Positions 34,768 to 44,875 of a DNA stretch of 64,000 nt are shown here, in pieces. Below the pieces are notes generated by a model. That model was not told where the DNA came from, did not search any database, and was given only the letters and a program-made list of their open reading frames with translations. The stretch's first letter is position 1. Every line of letters starts with the position of its first letter. The DNA is taken from contig CAYUAI010000009.1 in NCBI GenBank assembly GCA_964442745.1, forward strand, positions 1 to 64,000. Direction: 5' to 3'. The position numbers and the translations under genes were made by a program. This stretch comes from CAYUAI01 sp964442745 (GTDB lineage Bacteria; Pseudomonadota; Gammaproteobacteria; S012-40).

Positions 34768-36305
34768 TAGGCGTGAAACTCTGATGTCATATTATACGCT
34801 TGCTCAATGAGCTGGGTATAAAGTTGCTGATAAGTTAAATCGACTTGGTCTTTATCATAATATCGCCTGACTCTTTCTTTAATCGCGGTTGAACAGCGTG
34901 AATGCCGATTCCGGTCAGTTAACAAGAGTTTCATTTTTTCAGCGGTGGCTTTAGGCGAGGCGAGCGGTACAATTGCCCCTCCTGCTCCCAAGGGTGGGAT
35001 TTCATCATTGTGGCCTAAAATCATTTCTCGACAAGCACCAACATCGGTAGCAATGGAAGGCACGCCCGCCGCACCAGCCTCCAACAATACCAGTGGTTGC
35101 GCTTCACTTAAGCTAGTTAATACAATGACATCAACGTGACCCAAGTACTCAGTCAGCTTGACTTGCCCTTTAAACTGGATGGTTTGTTCGCATTGCAAAT
35201 GACTCACCAAGCCTTTGCATTCTTCATAGTATTCCAAGTCTTCGTCATAGGGTCCGAGAATTAATGCATTCAAGTTAGGTATCTCTTCTAATAATAAATA
35301 ACAGGCACGAATATATGTTTTTACATCCTTAATGGGCACCACCCTGCCGATTAAAGCGACAGTTGGGGGGTGGCCTATCGATCTTGGCAAATTAGCAAAG
35401 GTTAAATAATCAATGCCATTGGGAATAATTTTCAATTTTTTAGGATCGGCTCCATCACGGGTTTGTAAAATTTGATTGCCAGCGTACAAGGTAATAATTT
35501 GATCACATGCGTCGTAACAGGCATGCGTGTAACTTTCGAAAATATTTGTCCAAATATTGCGTAAATCTCGCTTGATTTGATTAAAGACAAAACTTTGTTC
35601 TTTACTTTCTGCCAGCCAGTCTGCCATCAATATTTCAATACGCCTTTCATTGGTATAAATGCCATGCTCGGTCAGTATGACGGGTTTACCTGTTTCAAGT
35701 TTTGCTTTAGCGGCAAAAATACCCGCATAGCCGGTAGAGATCGTGTGATAGACATGGGCTTTTGGCAGTGGGGCAATCAGTGTAGCAAAGAGTCCCCCAA
35801 GTAAAGACCGCCAACTCCAAAAATAATTAATAAACGAACTGTGCGGGAGGATTTGCTGATAAATATCAATAATTAAATTCCAGGCCTCTGGAGAGTTTAA
35901 GAGTATTTTACGGCCGACTTGATTTTGATAGGGTAGCAATATTTCGAGAATTTGTTGGATCTCGGTAAGATCAGCATATTGCTGTAACTTTAGTAATGGT
36001 TGTTTTAATTCCGCTAACAACTGAGAGGTGTGGCGTGAAGGCGCCATACCTAACGGCATATCTTGCAAACAAATATGTTGTAATGAAAGCACATTATCGG
36101 GTAGTTGGTACTTGTTAACCAACTTATTCGTGTTGACAACCAGGGTGACCAGATGGAAAGAGAATTGCTTTTGCGTGCTAATTAAACCTTGCAACCAAGA
36201 GGAGACACCACCCGTTACATAAGGATACGAACCTTCAACAATGAGACAAATATCGGCCGTTTGTGGGGCGGCATCGGTATTAAAATTTGCATTATGATTA
36301 TACAT
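34767..36305 (-). CDS. pelF: PelF, cytosolic Pel glycosyltransferase (GT4)
   Basis: 512 aa. N-terminal signature CLIVEGSYPYVTGGVSSWLQ (about 21-40), as in all PelF proteins. The C-terminal Rossmann half carries VALIGRVVPIKDVKTYI and the E-x7-E motif EAQPLVLLE (about 410), the nucleotide-sugar-binding residues of GT4 retaining enzymes. PelF uses UDP-GalNAc/GlcNAc-type donors to polymerise Pel. Overlaps pelG by one base. Confidence 0.95.
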   Translation of the reverse strand: MYNHNANFNTDAAPQTADICLIVEGSYPYVTGGVSSWLQGLISTQKQFSFHLVTLVVNTNKLVNKYQLPDNVLSLQHICLQDMPLGMAPSRHTSQLLAELKQPLLKLQQYADLTEIQQILEILLPYQNQVGRKILLNSPEAWNLIIDIYQQILPHSSFINYFWSWRSLLGGLFATLIAPLPKAHVYHTISTGYAGIFAAKAKLETGKPVILTEHGIYTNERRIEILMADWLAESKEQSFVFNQIKRDLRNIWTNIFESYTHACYDACDQIITLYAGNQILQTRDGADPKKLKIIPNGIDYLTFANLPRSIGHPPTVALIGRVVPIKDVKTYIRACYLLLEEIPNLNALILGPYDEDLEYYEECKGLVSHLQCEQTIQFKGQVKLTEYLGHVDVIVLTSLSEAQPLVLLEAGAAGVPSIATDVGACREMILGHNDEIPPLGAGGAIVPLASPKATAEKMKLLLTDRNRHSRCSTAIKERVRRYYDKDQVDLTYQQLYTQLIEQAYNMTSEFHA

Positions 36306-36420
36306 GAATTACGTCATTAAATGAGCTGTGAGGGAGTGAGAAATATCCATTTTGCCTGTTTTTTTACGCGGCTGACAAGGCGACGGTAACCACATAAGTA
36401 GGAGGCGAATCACTGTATTT

Positions 36421-37509
36421 TTACAACGGCGGTAGCCATGGTCTATCTTCCGCTGGATTCGTCCATAAATGTACCGCATCTTCAAGCGGAGGCATCAATT
36501 TATTGCCATAAAAACGCCAATATTTCCACTCGGTTAACTCATGCCGTAATTCATCAAAACGTTGCAACTGATACAAGCAATCACAATAGGTATGTATCTC
36601 CCATGAGGATTGTATTTTCCCTCTAATTTCATACAATAACTCGATTGCCTGGTCGGGCTTACCTTGTTGCATGAAAATATGACTGATTGCGAGCTTTATG
36701 TTGATGGCGGCTGGCTTGATGGCCTGACATTCTTGGTAATTGGACAGTGCGTTTTTCAAAATATCGTGTTTTTGTTCAAGTTCGAGCAGCCCTGAGTTAG
36801 CATAGTTGTATAGGTGTTCTGCAATCGCATGGAAGCTGTCAAAACAATCCGGATTTTGTTCTGAAGTTTGTTTTAATGTGAGCCATTTTTGAGTAAAAAT
36901 TTTTTCTATTTGTGCCACCGCCGTTGCGGCTTGTACTCGAACAGAAGCATCGTCACTGGTTAAGGCCGTTTTAATGGTGGGTGCAAATTCTGGAGAGTAA
37001 CCTCGGGTCAGTCTCGAAATGACTTCTTGTTTTTCCGGAAAGGAGCCAAATCGTAAAATATCAGAAAAAGAAGAAACCGTATTGGACAAATCCATAGGGT
37101 TCATTTTCTGTGCTGCTTCAGGGAGATCGCTTAGCCATGTTTTTTCATTGATCTGCTCAGGAAATAATGCTAAATACCAGGTATCGAAGTTCTCTGCATT
37201 TGATCGTGATCCCGCAATAAATAATAACATCAAGCCACTACCAATGACACCAAAGGGGCCGAGTACACTGGTGCAAAGTACTAATATCAATGCCGTTCGA
37301 ATATCAAGTTGCCGGCGTTGCCGCGTATAAAGCCAAATCATTAATAAACTACTTAGCAAACCATGATACATAAAACGCTGAGCCAAAGACACCTTGTCAT
37401 CTTGGACAACAAAAATCGCAATTTCTACGATGCCGCTGATGATAGTCACCACCGCACATTCGATCATACCGTGTTTGATCGGTTTTTCTGGAGATTCATT
37501 CATTGACAT
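36421..37509 (-). CDS. pelE: PelE, inner-membrane TPR component of the Pel synthase complex
   Basis: 362 aa. Two or three N-terminal membrane segments (about 18-90), then helical TPR-like repeats (about 200-330: FHAIAEHLYNYANSGLL, IKLAISHIFMQQGKPDQA). It occupies the pelD-pelE-pelF position. PelE is poorly conserved, so the call rests on size, topology and position. It follows pelD after 15 bp; 115 bp separate it from pelF. Confidence 0.85.
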   Translation of the reverse strand: MSMNESPEKPIKHGMIECAVVTIISGIVEIAIFVVQDDKVSLAQRFMYHGLLSSLLMIWLYTRQRRQLDIRTALILVLCTSVLGPFGVIGSGLMLLFIAGSRSNAENFDTWYLALFPEQINEKTWLSDLPEAAQKMNPMDLSNTVSSFSDILRFGSFPEKQEVISRLTRGYSPEFAPTIKTALTSDDASVRVQAATAVAQIEKIFTQKWLTLKQTSEQNPDCFDSFHAIAEHLYNYANSGLLELEQKHDILKNALSNYQECQAIKPAAINIKLAISHIFMQQGKPDQAIELLYEIRGKIQSSWEIHTYCDCLYQLQRFDELRHELTEWKYWRFYGNKLMPPLEDAVHLWTNPAEDRPWLPPL

Positions 37510-37524
37510 GTTATATACGCAATT

Positions 37525-38865
37525 TTATTGACCTGCACTTACCTGACCCATCGCTGCATGTCCACCCATATGATCAGCAAGTCTTTTGGTCGTTGCGCTA
37601 AATGGTACATTCTTCAGAGGATCGGGTAATAATCGTCGAAATTTCGGCTCGAATTTTTGGGCAACCAGACCGGCATGTTTTAAGGGGGTTTGCGGCAATA
37701 ATAAAATGTAGTGATCTTGATCATTTCCATAACTAAACGCATGGTCAGTACCACGTAATTCAATCAGTGCCCGTGACATCGCTAAGGTGATTTCTGAAAT
37801 TTTTTCTGGGCTTAAATTGTTATGCTGTAATTTTATGATAACAACAGATACTTCAAAATCGATCCGTTGGCTGAGTTGAAACAAAAATTGAGATTGAAAA
37901 TTAAGTTCATCTAATGTGCGTAAACCTGGATTAGAGGCAATTTTTTTCGGCAGGTTTAATTGGTAATCCATATCCGCTAATAGCGTACCAATCCATTCAC
38001 ACAAGGTTCGAAAGCTTTCCACCGTATTGACATTAAAGTTTGCAAAAGCAATTTTTTCTATTTTAAGCATACCAACAATTTGATGAGTGTCACTACTAAA
38101 AAGCGGACCGGCGAGGACACCTTGGTCAGTGAGCAATGTTTCATCTCGCGGATGGCTAACACACAGTACCTTGCGCCGCGCCACCACCTGCTGGAATAAA
38201 TTTTCAGAGGCGGCATAATACTCACTATATTGATCGTTATCAGTCCAACCGTGATCGATAACTTTACTGAGCATTGAATCATTTAGCAAAAAAATAGAAA
38301 ACTTATCAGGTGAAAGGATGTCGCTTACTAATTCACTCACGCCATGTAGCACCGTTTCTTCATCCATTTTTTGGATTTTTCTCGCTGCATGAAATGCCAT
38401 CGAGCTGGTATTTAATTGGCTGGCAATGCGAAAATCGAGCACCTTTTTATTATTTTCTAATTGCGCATAGGCCGTATGGATTTTTTGGTTTTGTAACTTT
38501 AACTCTTCTATTTCTAATAAAGCAGCGTTACGTCCATGGGTTTGCCTCGTCTGAATGGCGCCGAGTGATAACGCCGCAAGTAGCCACAGAATAGGCAGCA
38601 AACTCATAGAAAAAACATAAGAATAACTATCTTCCATTAACGACTGAGGGGGAACGTTGCCAACTAGGAACAAAGCTGTAGCCATGGCGGCGGATATTAC
38701 ACCTTCACGGATACCATACTGACTAGCAATGAGCAATACCGGAACCCAAAAGGGGTGTGGATTGATCTCACTGAATCGTGAACTTTGGAAAAATAGATAA
38801 TCAATAAGCATTAACACGGTATAAATAACAAATAATTCGATAAGGACGATTTTACGGATGTTCAT
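37525..38865 (-). CDS. pelD: PelD, c-di-GMP receptor of the Pel synthase
   Basis: 446 aa. Four N-terminal membrane segments (about 5-105), a coiled linker, a GAF domain (about 150-300) and a degenerate GGDEF domain (about 315-430). The domain lacks a GGDEF active site but keeps an inhibitory-site R-x-x-D (RGTD, 371-374), the c-di-GMP-binding motif of PelD. Pel synthesis should therefore respond to c-di-GMP post-translationally. There are only 24 bp between it and the upstream barrel gene: no room for pelC, which normally sits there. Confidence 0.93.
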   Translation of the reverse strand: MNIRKIVLIELFVIYTVLMLIDYLFFQSSRFSEINPHPFWVPVLLIASQYGIREGVISAAMATALFLVGNVPPQSLMEDSYSYVFSMSLLPILWLLAALSLGAIQTRQTHGRNAALLEIEELKLQNQKIHTAYAQLENNKKVLDFRIASQLNTSSMAFHAARKIQKMDEETVLHGVSELVSDILSPDKFSIFLLNDSMLSKVIDHGWTDNDQYSEYYAASENLFQQVVARRKVLCVSHPRDETLLTDQGVLAGPLFSSDTHQIVGMLKIEKIAFANFNVNTVESFRTLCEWIGTLLADMDYQLNLPKKIASNPGLRTLDELNFQSQFLFQLSQRIDFEVSVVIIKLQHNNLSPEKISEITLAMSRALIELRGTDHAFSYGNDQDHYILLLPQTPLKHAGLVAQKFEPKFRRLLPDPLKNVPFSATTKRLADHMGGHAAMGQVSAGQ

Positions 38866-38889
38866 AATATTGTGTCTTTTATAAGGAGC

Positions 38890-40473
38890 TCAAATAAAAT
38901 AACCTACCATATAAATAGTTATTTCCCGTACTTCGCTATTTGTTGTTTTTTGTTCAAATGATAATGTATTAGTCAATACAAAACCAACTTGGAATAACTT
39001 ATTGATCGCGTAACGAAGGCCAATATTAATAAAAGGTGCTTTTCCTTGATATCGATCTAGGATGTATCCTCCGGCGGTTGATAAATACAACGAATGGTTA
39101 AAAGTGTGGGCTAATTCTAATCGCAATGTATGCACTTCATGGTTACGGATACGTAGACCTGAAGCACTTTGGTTCTTTCTATTAGGGGTTTTGACCGGGG
39201 CATGTTGTTTGATGGTATACTCGCCATCAATGGCATAAGCCACGGCAAGTGTGGGCCGATATGTTCTTAGGGTATAACGTAACCACCCACGAAAACCGGC
39301 GGTATCTGCAATTTTTTCACGACGATGATAATAATGTCGAGTCAGAATATCGAGCGACGATGATACTTTTTTATTATACTGGCGTTTGAAATTAAGTTGA
39401 AATCGATGACGTTTCCAGGGTTGCGCAATGCCTTCTATATATTCGGGCACTGGCTCATTGATCGCAATAAGTAGCCCATTTTGATGGGCTAAAAAACCAT
39501 TCGCTAGCTGGAATCGAACGCCAATGCTGGACTCATTGGATAACAATGTCAGCTGCTGCTCTTGCATTTGATGGTAATAGGATAAAGATAGCTCAACGTC
39601 ATCACGTAGGGTTAACGAAGCAATAGACGGATGATGAGTGGTCTTATCAAAGTGTATTTCTCGACGTGATAGCGTGCCAGACAGGCGCCAATCCATGGAT
39701 AATAGGGTATTGGCGTGAATGCGAATTAATTTTTGTTGATTTTTGTTGTTATCCGCCATACGCATCATTGAGTCAAACTTGAGTTGACCGCCATGCTCTC
39801 GAATGAGCTGGTATTTGACTTGTTTAATGTCTTTTTGCTCGGGATCGAGCGACAATACACGGTCATAATGCCGATAAGCGGCACGCCAATCACCAAGACG
39901 GTATTCCGATAGCGCAAGGCTTTTCAAGTAAGCCATGTTCGATGGCGTTTTATCAGAGAGTTGCACCAAAATAGCGCGTGCCTTATGTGAATCGCCGGCA
40001 TGCAATGAGGATACGGCACGCAAGTAGTTTAATTGATCGTCACTATCCTCCGGTGGCGGCGACGGCGTATTCGAAAAAATACGAATCAAGTGAACCGTTA
40101 CCTCTGTTTCAGTGCGGGTAACATTAGCACCGGCCTCTGGAGTTAATACCAATAGCAAACTATCATAACCATATTGCACATTGAGCAACCATGCTGAGCA
40201 GCACACAGATAAGCGCGTTAAATCTGCTTGGCCAAGTGCCTTTGAAAACTGCATATGAAGCTGGTTTTTATCCTTATAATAAGAGGTCCGCACTGGAGCG
40301 TTCCACGCTAATTTGATATTTATCCCATCACCTGAGGCTTGAGTCGTTAATGTGGCACCTTGGTTTTGTTGTGCAGGTAATGTGCTTACCCAGAACGTGC
40401 AACACAAGGCCAGGGTAGTGCTCAATATCATTAGCCTCAGGGTGTTATTGAAGTATTTTTTGTGCCTCTTCAT
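38890..40473 (-). CDS. pelB: PelB-like C-terminal part: outer-membrane barrel as a separate protein
   Basis: 527 aa from ATG 40473 (AAGG nearby). Signal peptide (to about 35), then an AMIN-like beta domain (about 45-135), one or two TPRs (about 155-215), and a C-terminal barrel of about sixteen strands (about 225-527) ending in MVGYFI. Pseudomonas PelB carries TPRs and barrel in one chain of about 1,200 residues; here they are two genes overlapping by 29 bp. The extra AMIN-like domain and own signal peptide show that this is a genuine separate gene, not a frameshift. Role: Pel export pore. Confidence 0.8.
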   Translation of the reverse strand: MKRHKKYFNNTLRLMILSTTLALCCTFWVSTLPAQQNQGATLTTQASGDGINIKLAWNAPVRTSYYKDKNQLHMQFSKALGQADLTRLSVCCSAWLLNVQYGYDSLLLVLTPEAGANVTRTETEVTVHLIRIFSNTPSPPPEDSDDQLNYLRAVSSLHAGDSHKARAILVQLSDKTPSNMAYLKSLALSEYRLGDWRAAYRHYDRVLSLDPEQKDIKQVKYQLIREHGGQLKFDSMMRMADNNKNQQKLIRIHANTLLSMDWRLSGTLSRREIHFDKTTHHPSIASLTLRDDVELSLSYYHQMQEQQLTLLSNESSIGVRFQLANGFLAHQNGLLIAINEPVPEYIEGIAQPWKRHRFQLNFKRQYNKKVSSSLDILTRHYYHRREKIADTAGFRGWLRYTLRTYRPTLAVAYAIDGEYTIKQHAPVKTPNRKNQSASGLRIRNHEVHTLRLELAHTFNHSLYLSTAGGYILDRYQGKAPFINIGLRYAINKLFQVGFVLTNTLSFEQKTTNSEVREITIYMVGYFI

Positions 40474-42625
40474 AATAACCTTGTTCCATGAGAATCGATG
40501 CATAATTTGAGATTAAATTTTTGTCATGTCGATTTTTTTTCCAAAGCTTTTCAAAGCTTGACAGAGAAAGCTCAATACGGCCGACTCTTGCTAGCATGAT
40601 GGCCTCTAACAAGCGAATGCGTGCGGGTTGATCAGCGTATTCCACCGTGTTTAATAGTTTTTCATAATAGGATCGTGATTGAACCGTATTGCCGGTTAAT
40701 CGAAAAGATTCCGCCAGGAAATAACCGGCTTCAATATCAATCTTTATCGCTGTGTTGTGCGATACATATCGATCCAGGTACACAATCGCTTTTTGCCAGT
40801 GAGCTTGCCGATATTCATACAAGCCAAGATAGCGTAATGCGGCTAAATGCTTCGGATACAATTTATGTATTTTTTGCCAGAGTTGCAGTACTAGCGGAGG
40901 TTGATTTTTTTTCTCCATAAATAAGGCAAGGTTTTTTAGGGCCATTGCATCGGAAATATTATCAATGGCGTTGCGCGTGGTCACTAATGATATATCAATA
41001 TCACCTTTTAACGTTGTCGCCTCAACCCACAGTTGTTGAAAATCAAGCTTAGCGGTCAGCCCAGTACTTTGTATAATATTTAAGGTATGTTGATATTCAC
41101 CGATTTGTATTAATTTTTTCAGCCATTTGATTTGTTCCTGATCACTGGCTGCACCAGCCCGTTTAATAGTCCACTGTATTTGTTGATGCGTGGGGCGGGG
41201 TCCCCAAAGAAAAAATAATTGTTGTACATCGGGTGCATCAAAAGATGCTTGCTCAGCTAAGCTCATAAATAATGTTTCTGCCTGCCGCTTTTTACCAAAT
41301 TCAAGCAGTTTATGGGCGATTTGACGACGCTGCTGGGCAATTAGCGAAGCGGATTGAGCGGTCTTCCAGAGATAATTAAGCGCTTCATCCATTTTTCCTT
41401 GCTTTTCTGCAAGGCTAAGATAATCATGTAGCGCATATTGATTATCGCTGAATACCCGCTGGCGCAAGCGGGGAAGTGCGAGCTTATATTTTTTCAATTT
41501 GATGAGGTAATGTACTAGCTTGTCTTCTTGGGTTTGGCTCAGTGGTTTGCTTTTTTCTTTCGTTAAAAAATAATCAATTAGCGTATTAATATCAGCGTTA
41601 TCTTCAAGGGCATAAATGTATTCTTTTTCCATGGCTGGCTGGCCGGCAATCAGTTTTATGATGTAAGGTGCCATCCGTTTTTTATTGGCTTTATTGGTAG
41701 TTGAGGCGGCGAGCCTAACATAGATCGGGTAAAGGCTGGCGGGGAGTTGCTCTGTTAAATGCCAATGGTGCAAGCGTGTTAACGCCGATTCATGTTCACC
41801 CATGGAAATTTCCGCATCGATCATTAAGCGAGTTAGTTGTTGATTGTGGTGGGTGAGCGAGTGATTGCCAGCAAAAATTTGTTTAATTAAATCCGCCTGC
41901 TTAACCATGATCAACCAATGCCCTATTTCAATCAGATCTGAGCTAGGATCTTGTTGGTCAGAAAACCAGTATTGAAGTATGGATACCACCTTGTCTTTTT
42001 GATTTTGATCTAATAACAAGCCAATAATGAGTTTGCGCGTTTTTCCCGTCATCGGCTGATCGTCCATAGCCATTTGATAAAGTGGTATATTGGCGATATC
42101 TGCGTGTCGATGATACAAGGCATACAATTGCGCTAATAATAGCTTTTCATCATAGGACGCCTGGTTACCTCTGACGAGTTTCTCAAGGACGATGATTTGT
42201 TTATCCCTTTGATTCGTGTATGCATATTCTTTGGATAATTTTCGTAGTATTGCGGCTTGTTCTGTGATATTACTGATTTTTTCAAGCGTTAGCATATAGT
42301 GGCTATACAGAAATTCATTTTGATAAAACTCGCTTAACAAGCTAAGTATTTCCAGGTTATTTGGTTGGCGTACGTTTAATTGTTCAACAAGCTCGATGGC
42401 TTGTCGTGTATTGCCGGATTTTTGATAGGCGTTAATTAACGGGCGAACCGTGGTCAGTGACCAATCTCCTTGCTTGAGTTGGCGTGCAAATATCTGTTGG
42501 GTGGAATAATAATCCCCATCCATTAACAGCATGTAATTAATGTCTTGCTCGCTAGGAAATATAATGAAGCTGATGGATAGTGCGAGCACAACCATAAAAA
42601 TGACAAGGGCTGCATTAATTCGCAT
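40445..42625 (-). CDS. pelB: PelB-like N-terminal part: TPR scaffold as a separate protein
   Basis: 726 aa. One N-terminal membrane anchor (about 5-24), then TPR-type helical repeats throughout (for example KSGNTRQAIELVEQL; AHWQKAIVYLDRY; GYYEEAQKIL at the C-terminus). There is no barrel: the chain stops where the barrel gene begins. In PelB the TPRs bind PelA and guide the polymer through the periplasm, and this gene should supply that part. Four bp from the deacetylase gene, overlapping the barrel gene. Confidence 0.82.
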   Translation of the reverse strand: MRINAALVIFMVVLALSISFIIFPSEQDINYMLLMDGDYYSTQQIFARQLKQGDWSLTTVRPLINAYQKSGNTRQAIELVEQLNVRQPNNLEILSLLSEFYQNEFLYSHYMLTLEKISNITEQAAILRKLSKEYAYTNQRDKQIIVLEKLVRGNQASYDEKLLLAQLYALYHRHADIANIPLYQMAMDDQPMTGKTRKLIIGLLLDQNQKDKVVSILQYWFSDQQDPSSDLIEIGHWLIMVKQADLIKQIFAGNHSLTHHNQQLTRLMIDAEISMGEHESALTRLHHWHLTEQLPASLYPIYVRLAASTTNKANKKRMAPYIIKLIAGQPAMEKEYIYALEDNADINTLIDYFLTKEKSKPLSQTQEDKLVHYLIKLKKYKLALPRLRQRVFSDNQYALHDYLSLAEKQGKMDEALNYLWKTAQSASLIAQQRRQIAHKLLEFGKKRQAETLFMSLAEQASFDAPDVQQLFFLWGPRPTHQQIQWTIKRAGAASDQEQIKWLKKLIQIGEYQHTLNIIQSTGLTAKLDFQQLWVEATTLKGDIDISLVTTRNAIDNISDAMALKNLALFMEKKNQPPLVLQLWQKIHKLYPKHLAALRYLGLYEYRQAHWQKAIVYLDRYVSHNTAIKIDIEAGYFLAESFRLTGNTVQSRSYYEKLLNTVEYADQPARIRLLEAIMLARVGRIELSLSSFEKLWKKNRHDKNLISNYASILMEQGYYEEAQKILQ

Positions 42626-42628
42626 CGT

Positions 42629-44875
42629 TCAACTTGTCGCGTTGATAATTTTTTTCACATTCACATATACGGCCGAACGACTGTTTGATTGAATATCAAA
42701 TACTAATATGTGAGAGGAGGTCGTTTCTGCGATAATGGTTTGTAATACCTTTTGGTTTGCCAAAATCGTTATTTGAAATTGTCCCTGAGTCGGTACGTGC
42801 CAATGCATATTGCCTGTGCCAAACCCTTGGGCAATGAATGAAAATTGATACTTATCCTTAACGGCCACATTGTTAATTTGCCAGTTGCTATGCAATAAAT
42901 AACTTTGCAGCGCAAACGGGTAATAGGCGTGACGCATGGTTTTCAGTGCAATGATGGGTTGGGTGATTTTCGAATCAAGTAAAGTATATAAACTTCCCTG
43001 GTAATGACGTTGCCCGATGACACCATAGGATTCAGTAAAATCGACGGCTAGGAAGCTCGCTTTATCAAAACGTATGGTTTGTAAATGTCCACGGTTTTCA
43101 ATACGCCATTGCTTAGGAGCCAGTGCGATGAGGCGCGTACTCTCAAATCCATTGACAATCGCGGCATAGTGACTGGTGGCAATAGGAGTAAGCTGTAACC
43201 CATTGATATACCGGTAAGTTGTCATTAAGGTATTCAGCTTGGCGAGTGTTTCTCCCATGGCCATTGAGTAGTGTAAATTTAATGGGGTTAGGCGTCGTGG
43301 TGTTTCTGTATATTGAGCATGCTGTCTCCAGTTGAAAAAACTAGGCGAAGCGGTCTGTGCGGTAAAGGTGGCCGATGCGGCGGAAGAATAGACTTGATAG
43401 CTATTGCCTAAACGCAGGCCATAAGGCGCTAAGGTGGTATAAGAAAATAAGGCTAATGGACCTTGGCGATGGGAGGTGTCTTGGTTGATGTTGTAAACTT
43501 TGGCCTGAGCGCTTGCTATGATAGCGGCCTCAGACGGTTGGCTGTTGCCACTCCATTGCATAATGGTGACTTTTTTGCCAGTGGGTAAGAGGGTATTGAT
43601 GTAATCAATCGATTCATTAATTTCTAAATCGACAGAAAAGGGCTGGATGTTATACAGCCGTGTTTCTTGATCATCGTGACTGGCGGCATTTTGCGATAGT
43701 AAATGTTCCATTTTTGTGCGGGCTAACAGTTCATTTACCCAGCGAGAGGTGAATGATTGGTTTTCAGCGTCTACGGTTTGGCTCGATGATGGCTTTGGCC
43801 AAATATTAGGGTGGCCATAGGTATGAGAGCCCACTTCGATATAGGGCAGTTGAAATATTTTTTTTGCCGTTTCTTGGTGAACACTTGATCCGTACCAGGC
43901 GGGATCGAGATCCCCGGCAATCGGGGCCACCGTCAGCGGGTAATGGGGAAAAGCCGTGATCAGTTCTTTAACAATCACCTCGGCGGCACTGATATTGTCT
44001 TTATGGTATTTGTGTATTTTGGTTCGACTACGCCACCCGTCCCCATCAATATGTGCAAAAAAAATACGACGGTTTGATAATGTGCTTGGATCAGGCTTCG
44101 GTAGGATGTCCGTCGCGTAAGCAGCACTGAAGAATAAAAACGGATTGAGGCGCCAGCGAAATCGCTGACCGTCCTTGTCAGAAAATACTATATAATCACG
44201 ATCAACGAAACCACCATGAGGACCCGTGGTAATGAGATGTGAATCTTCTGATGAAATACTTTCATCCCTCACAACAAGGTAAGTCTTAAGATTTTTGCTG
44301 ATAGTTTGATAGTGGCCGAAAGCCGGCAATAACCCCCTTAATGAATACTCAAACTCTGCCATGGCGGTATTTTTTTTTATCGTTTGACTGGCGTAAGTGA
44401 GCTCCGAATAGCGAGGCTGATATTGTAAACCGAGACGCTTAAATAATGAGTTAATCGTGGCCGCGGGTAAGGGACGATGATCGACGTCAGTTAACAATAT
44501 AGGGCTGCCCATTAGCACCAAACGTATGCCCGTATCGATGGCATCCGTCGCCCAGGAGAAAAAAATTTCGGGTTGGATTAACGCGAGATGATTGAACCAC
44601 CATAAAATACCACGCACATCGTGCATAGTGGTTAACGCTGGCAAGCGGCCATGAATATCGTTATACACCACCTTGAGACCCAGGTGATTGAGAATGGCGT
44701 GTGCCATTTTGTGGGTAAGGGTTTGGCGCGCATCCGACACTGTATTACCATCATATAGCACGATGATTGTCCGTTTTACCGGGGACTCACTAGCGTAAGC
44801 ATTCGCTGATGATGTCAGTGAATCACTGACAATAAAAACGAAAACAATGGACCAGAAAAATAGTAAATTTTTCAT
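42629..44875 (-). CDS. pelA: PelA-like deacetylase half (CE4-type fold) as a separate protein
   Basis: 748 aa. Signal peptide (about 24-28 residues), a Rossmann-like N-terminal region, then the deacetylase domain: the metal/catalytic Asp pair in HIDGDGW (about 275-281) and the metal-binding His pair in SHTYGHP (about 350-356). The remaining 390 residues are beta-rich. Pseudomonas PelA joins hydrolase and deacetylase in one chain; here the hydrolase is the preceding gene, overlapping by four bases. It should partly deacetylate Pel in the periplasm, making it cationic. Confidence 0.85.
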   Translation of the reverse strand: MKNLLFFWSIVFVFIVSDSLTSSANAYASESPVKRTIIVLYDGNTVSDARQTLTHKMAHAILNHLGLKVVYNDIHGRLPALTTMHDVRGILWWFNHLALIQPEIFFSWATDAIDTGIRLVLMGSPILLTDVDHRPLPAATINSLFKRLGLQYQPRYSELTYASQTIKKNTAMAEFEYSLRGLLPAFGHYQTISKNLKTYLVVRDESISSEDSHLITTGPHGGFVDRDYIVFSDKDGQRFRWRLNPFLFFSAAYATDILPKPDPSTLSNRRIFFAHIDGDGWRSRTKIHKYHKDNISAAEVIVKELITAFPHYPLTVAPIAGDLDPAWYGSSVHQETAKKIFQLPYIEVGSHTYGHPNIWPKPSSSQTVDAENQSFTSRWVNELLARTKMEHLLSQNAASHDDQETRLYNIQPFSVDLEINESIDYINTLLPTGKKVTIMQWSGNSQPSEAAIIASAQAKVYNINQDTSHRQGPLALFSYTTLAPYGLRLGNSYQVYSSAASATFTAQTASPSFFNWRQHAQYTETPRRLTPLNLHYSMAMGETLAKLNTLMTTYRYINGLQLTPIATSHYAAIVNGFESTRLIALAPKQWRIENRGHLQTIRFDKASFLAVDFTESYGVIGQRHYQGSLYTLLDSKITQPIIALKTMRHAYYPFALQSYLLHSNWQINNVAVKDKYQFSFIAQGFGTGNMHWHVPTQGQFQITILANQKVLQTIIAETTSSHILVFDIQSNSRSAVYVNVKKIINATS

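Noticed and set aside
40445..40503. PelB frameshift error explaining two genes
   Set aside because: The second gene has its own signal peptide, ribosome binding site and an AMIN-like domain, so a sequencing frameshift in one chain does not explain it.
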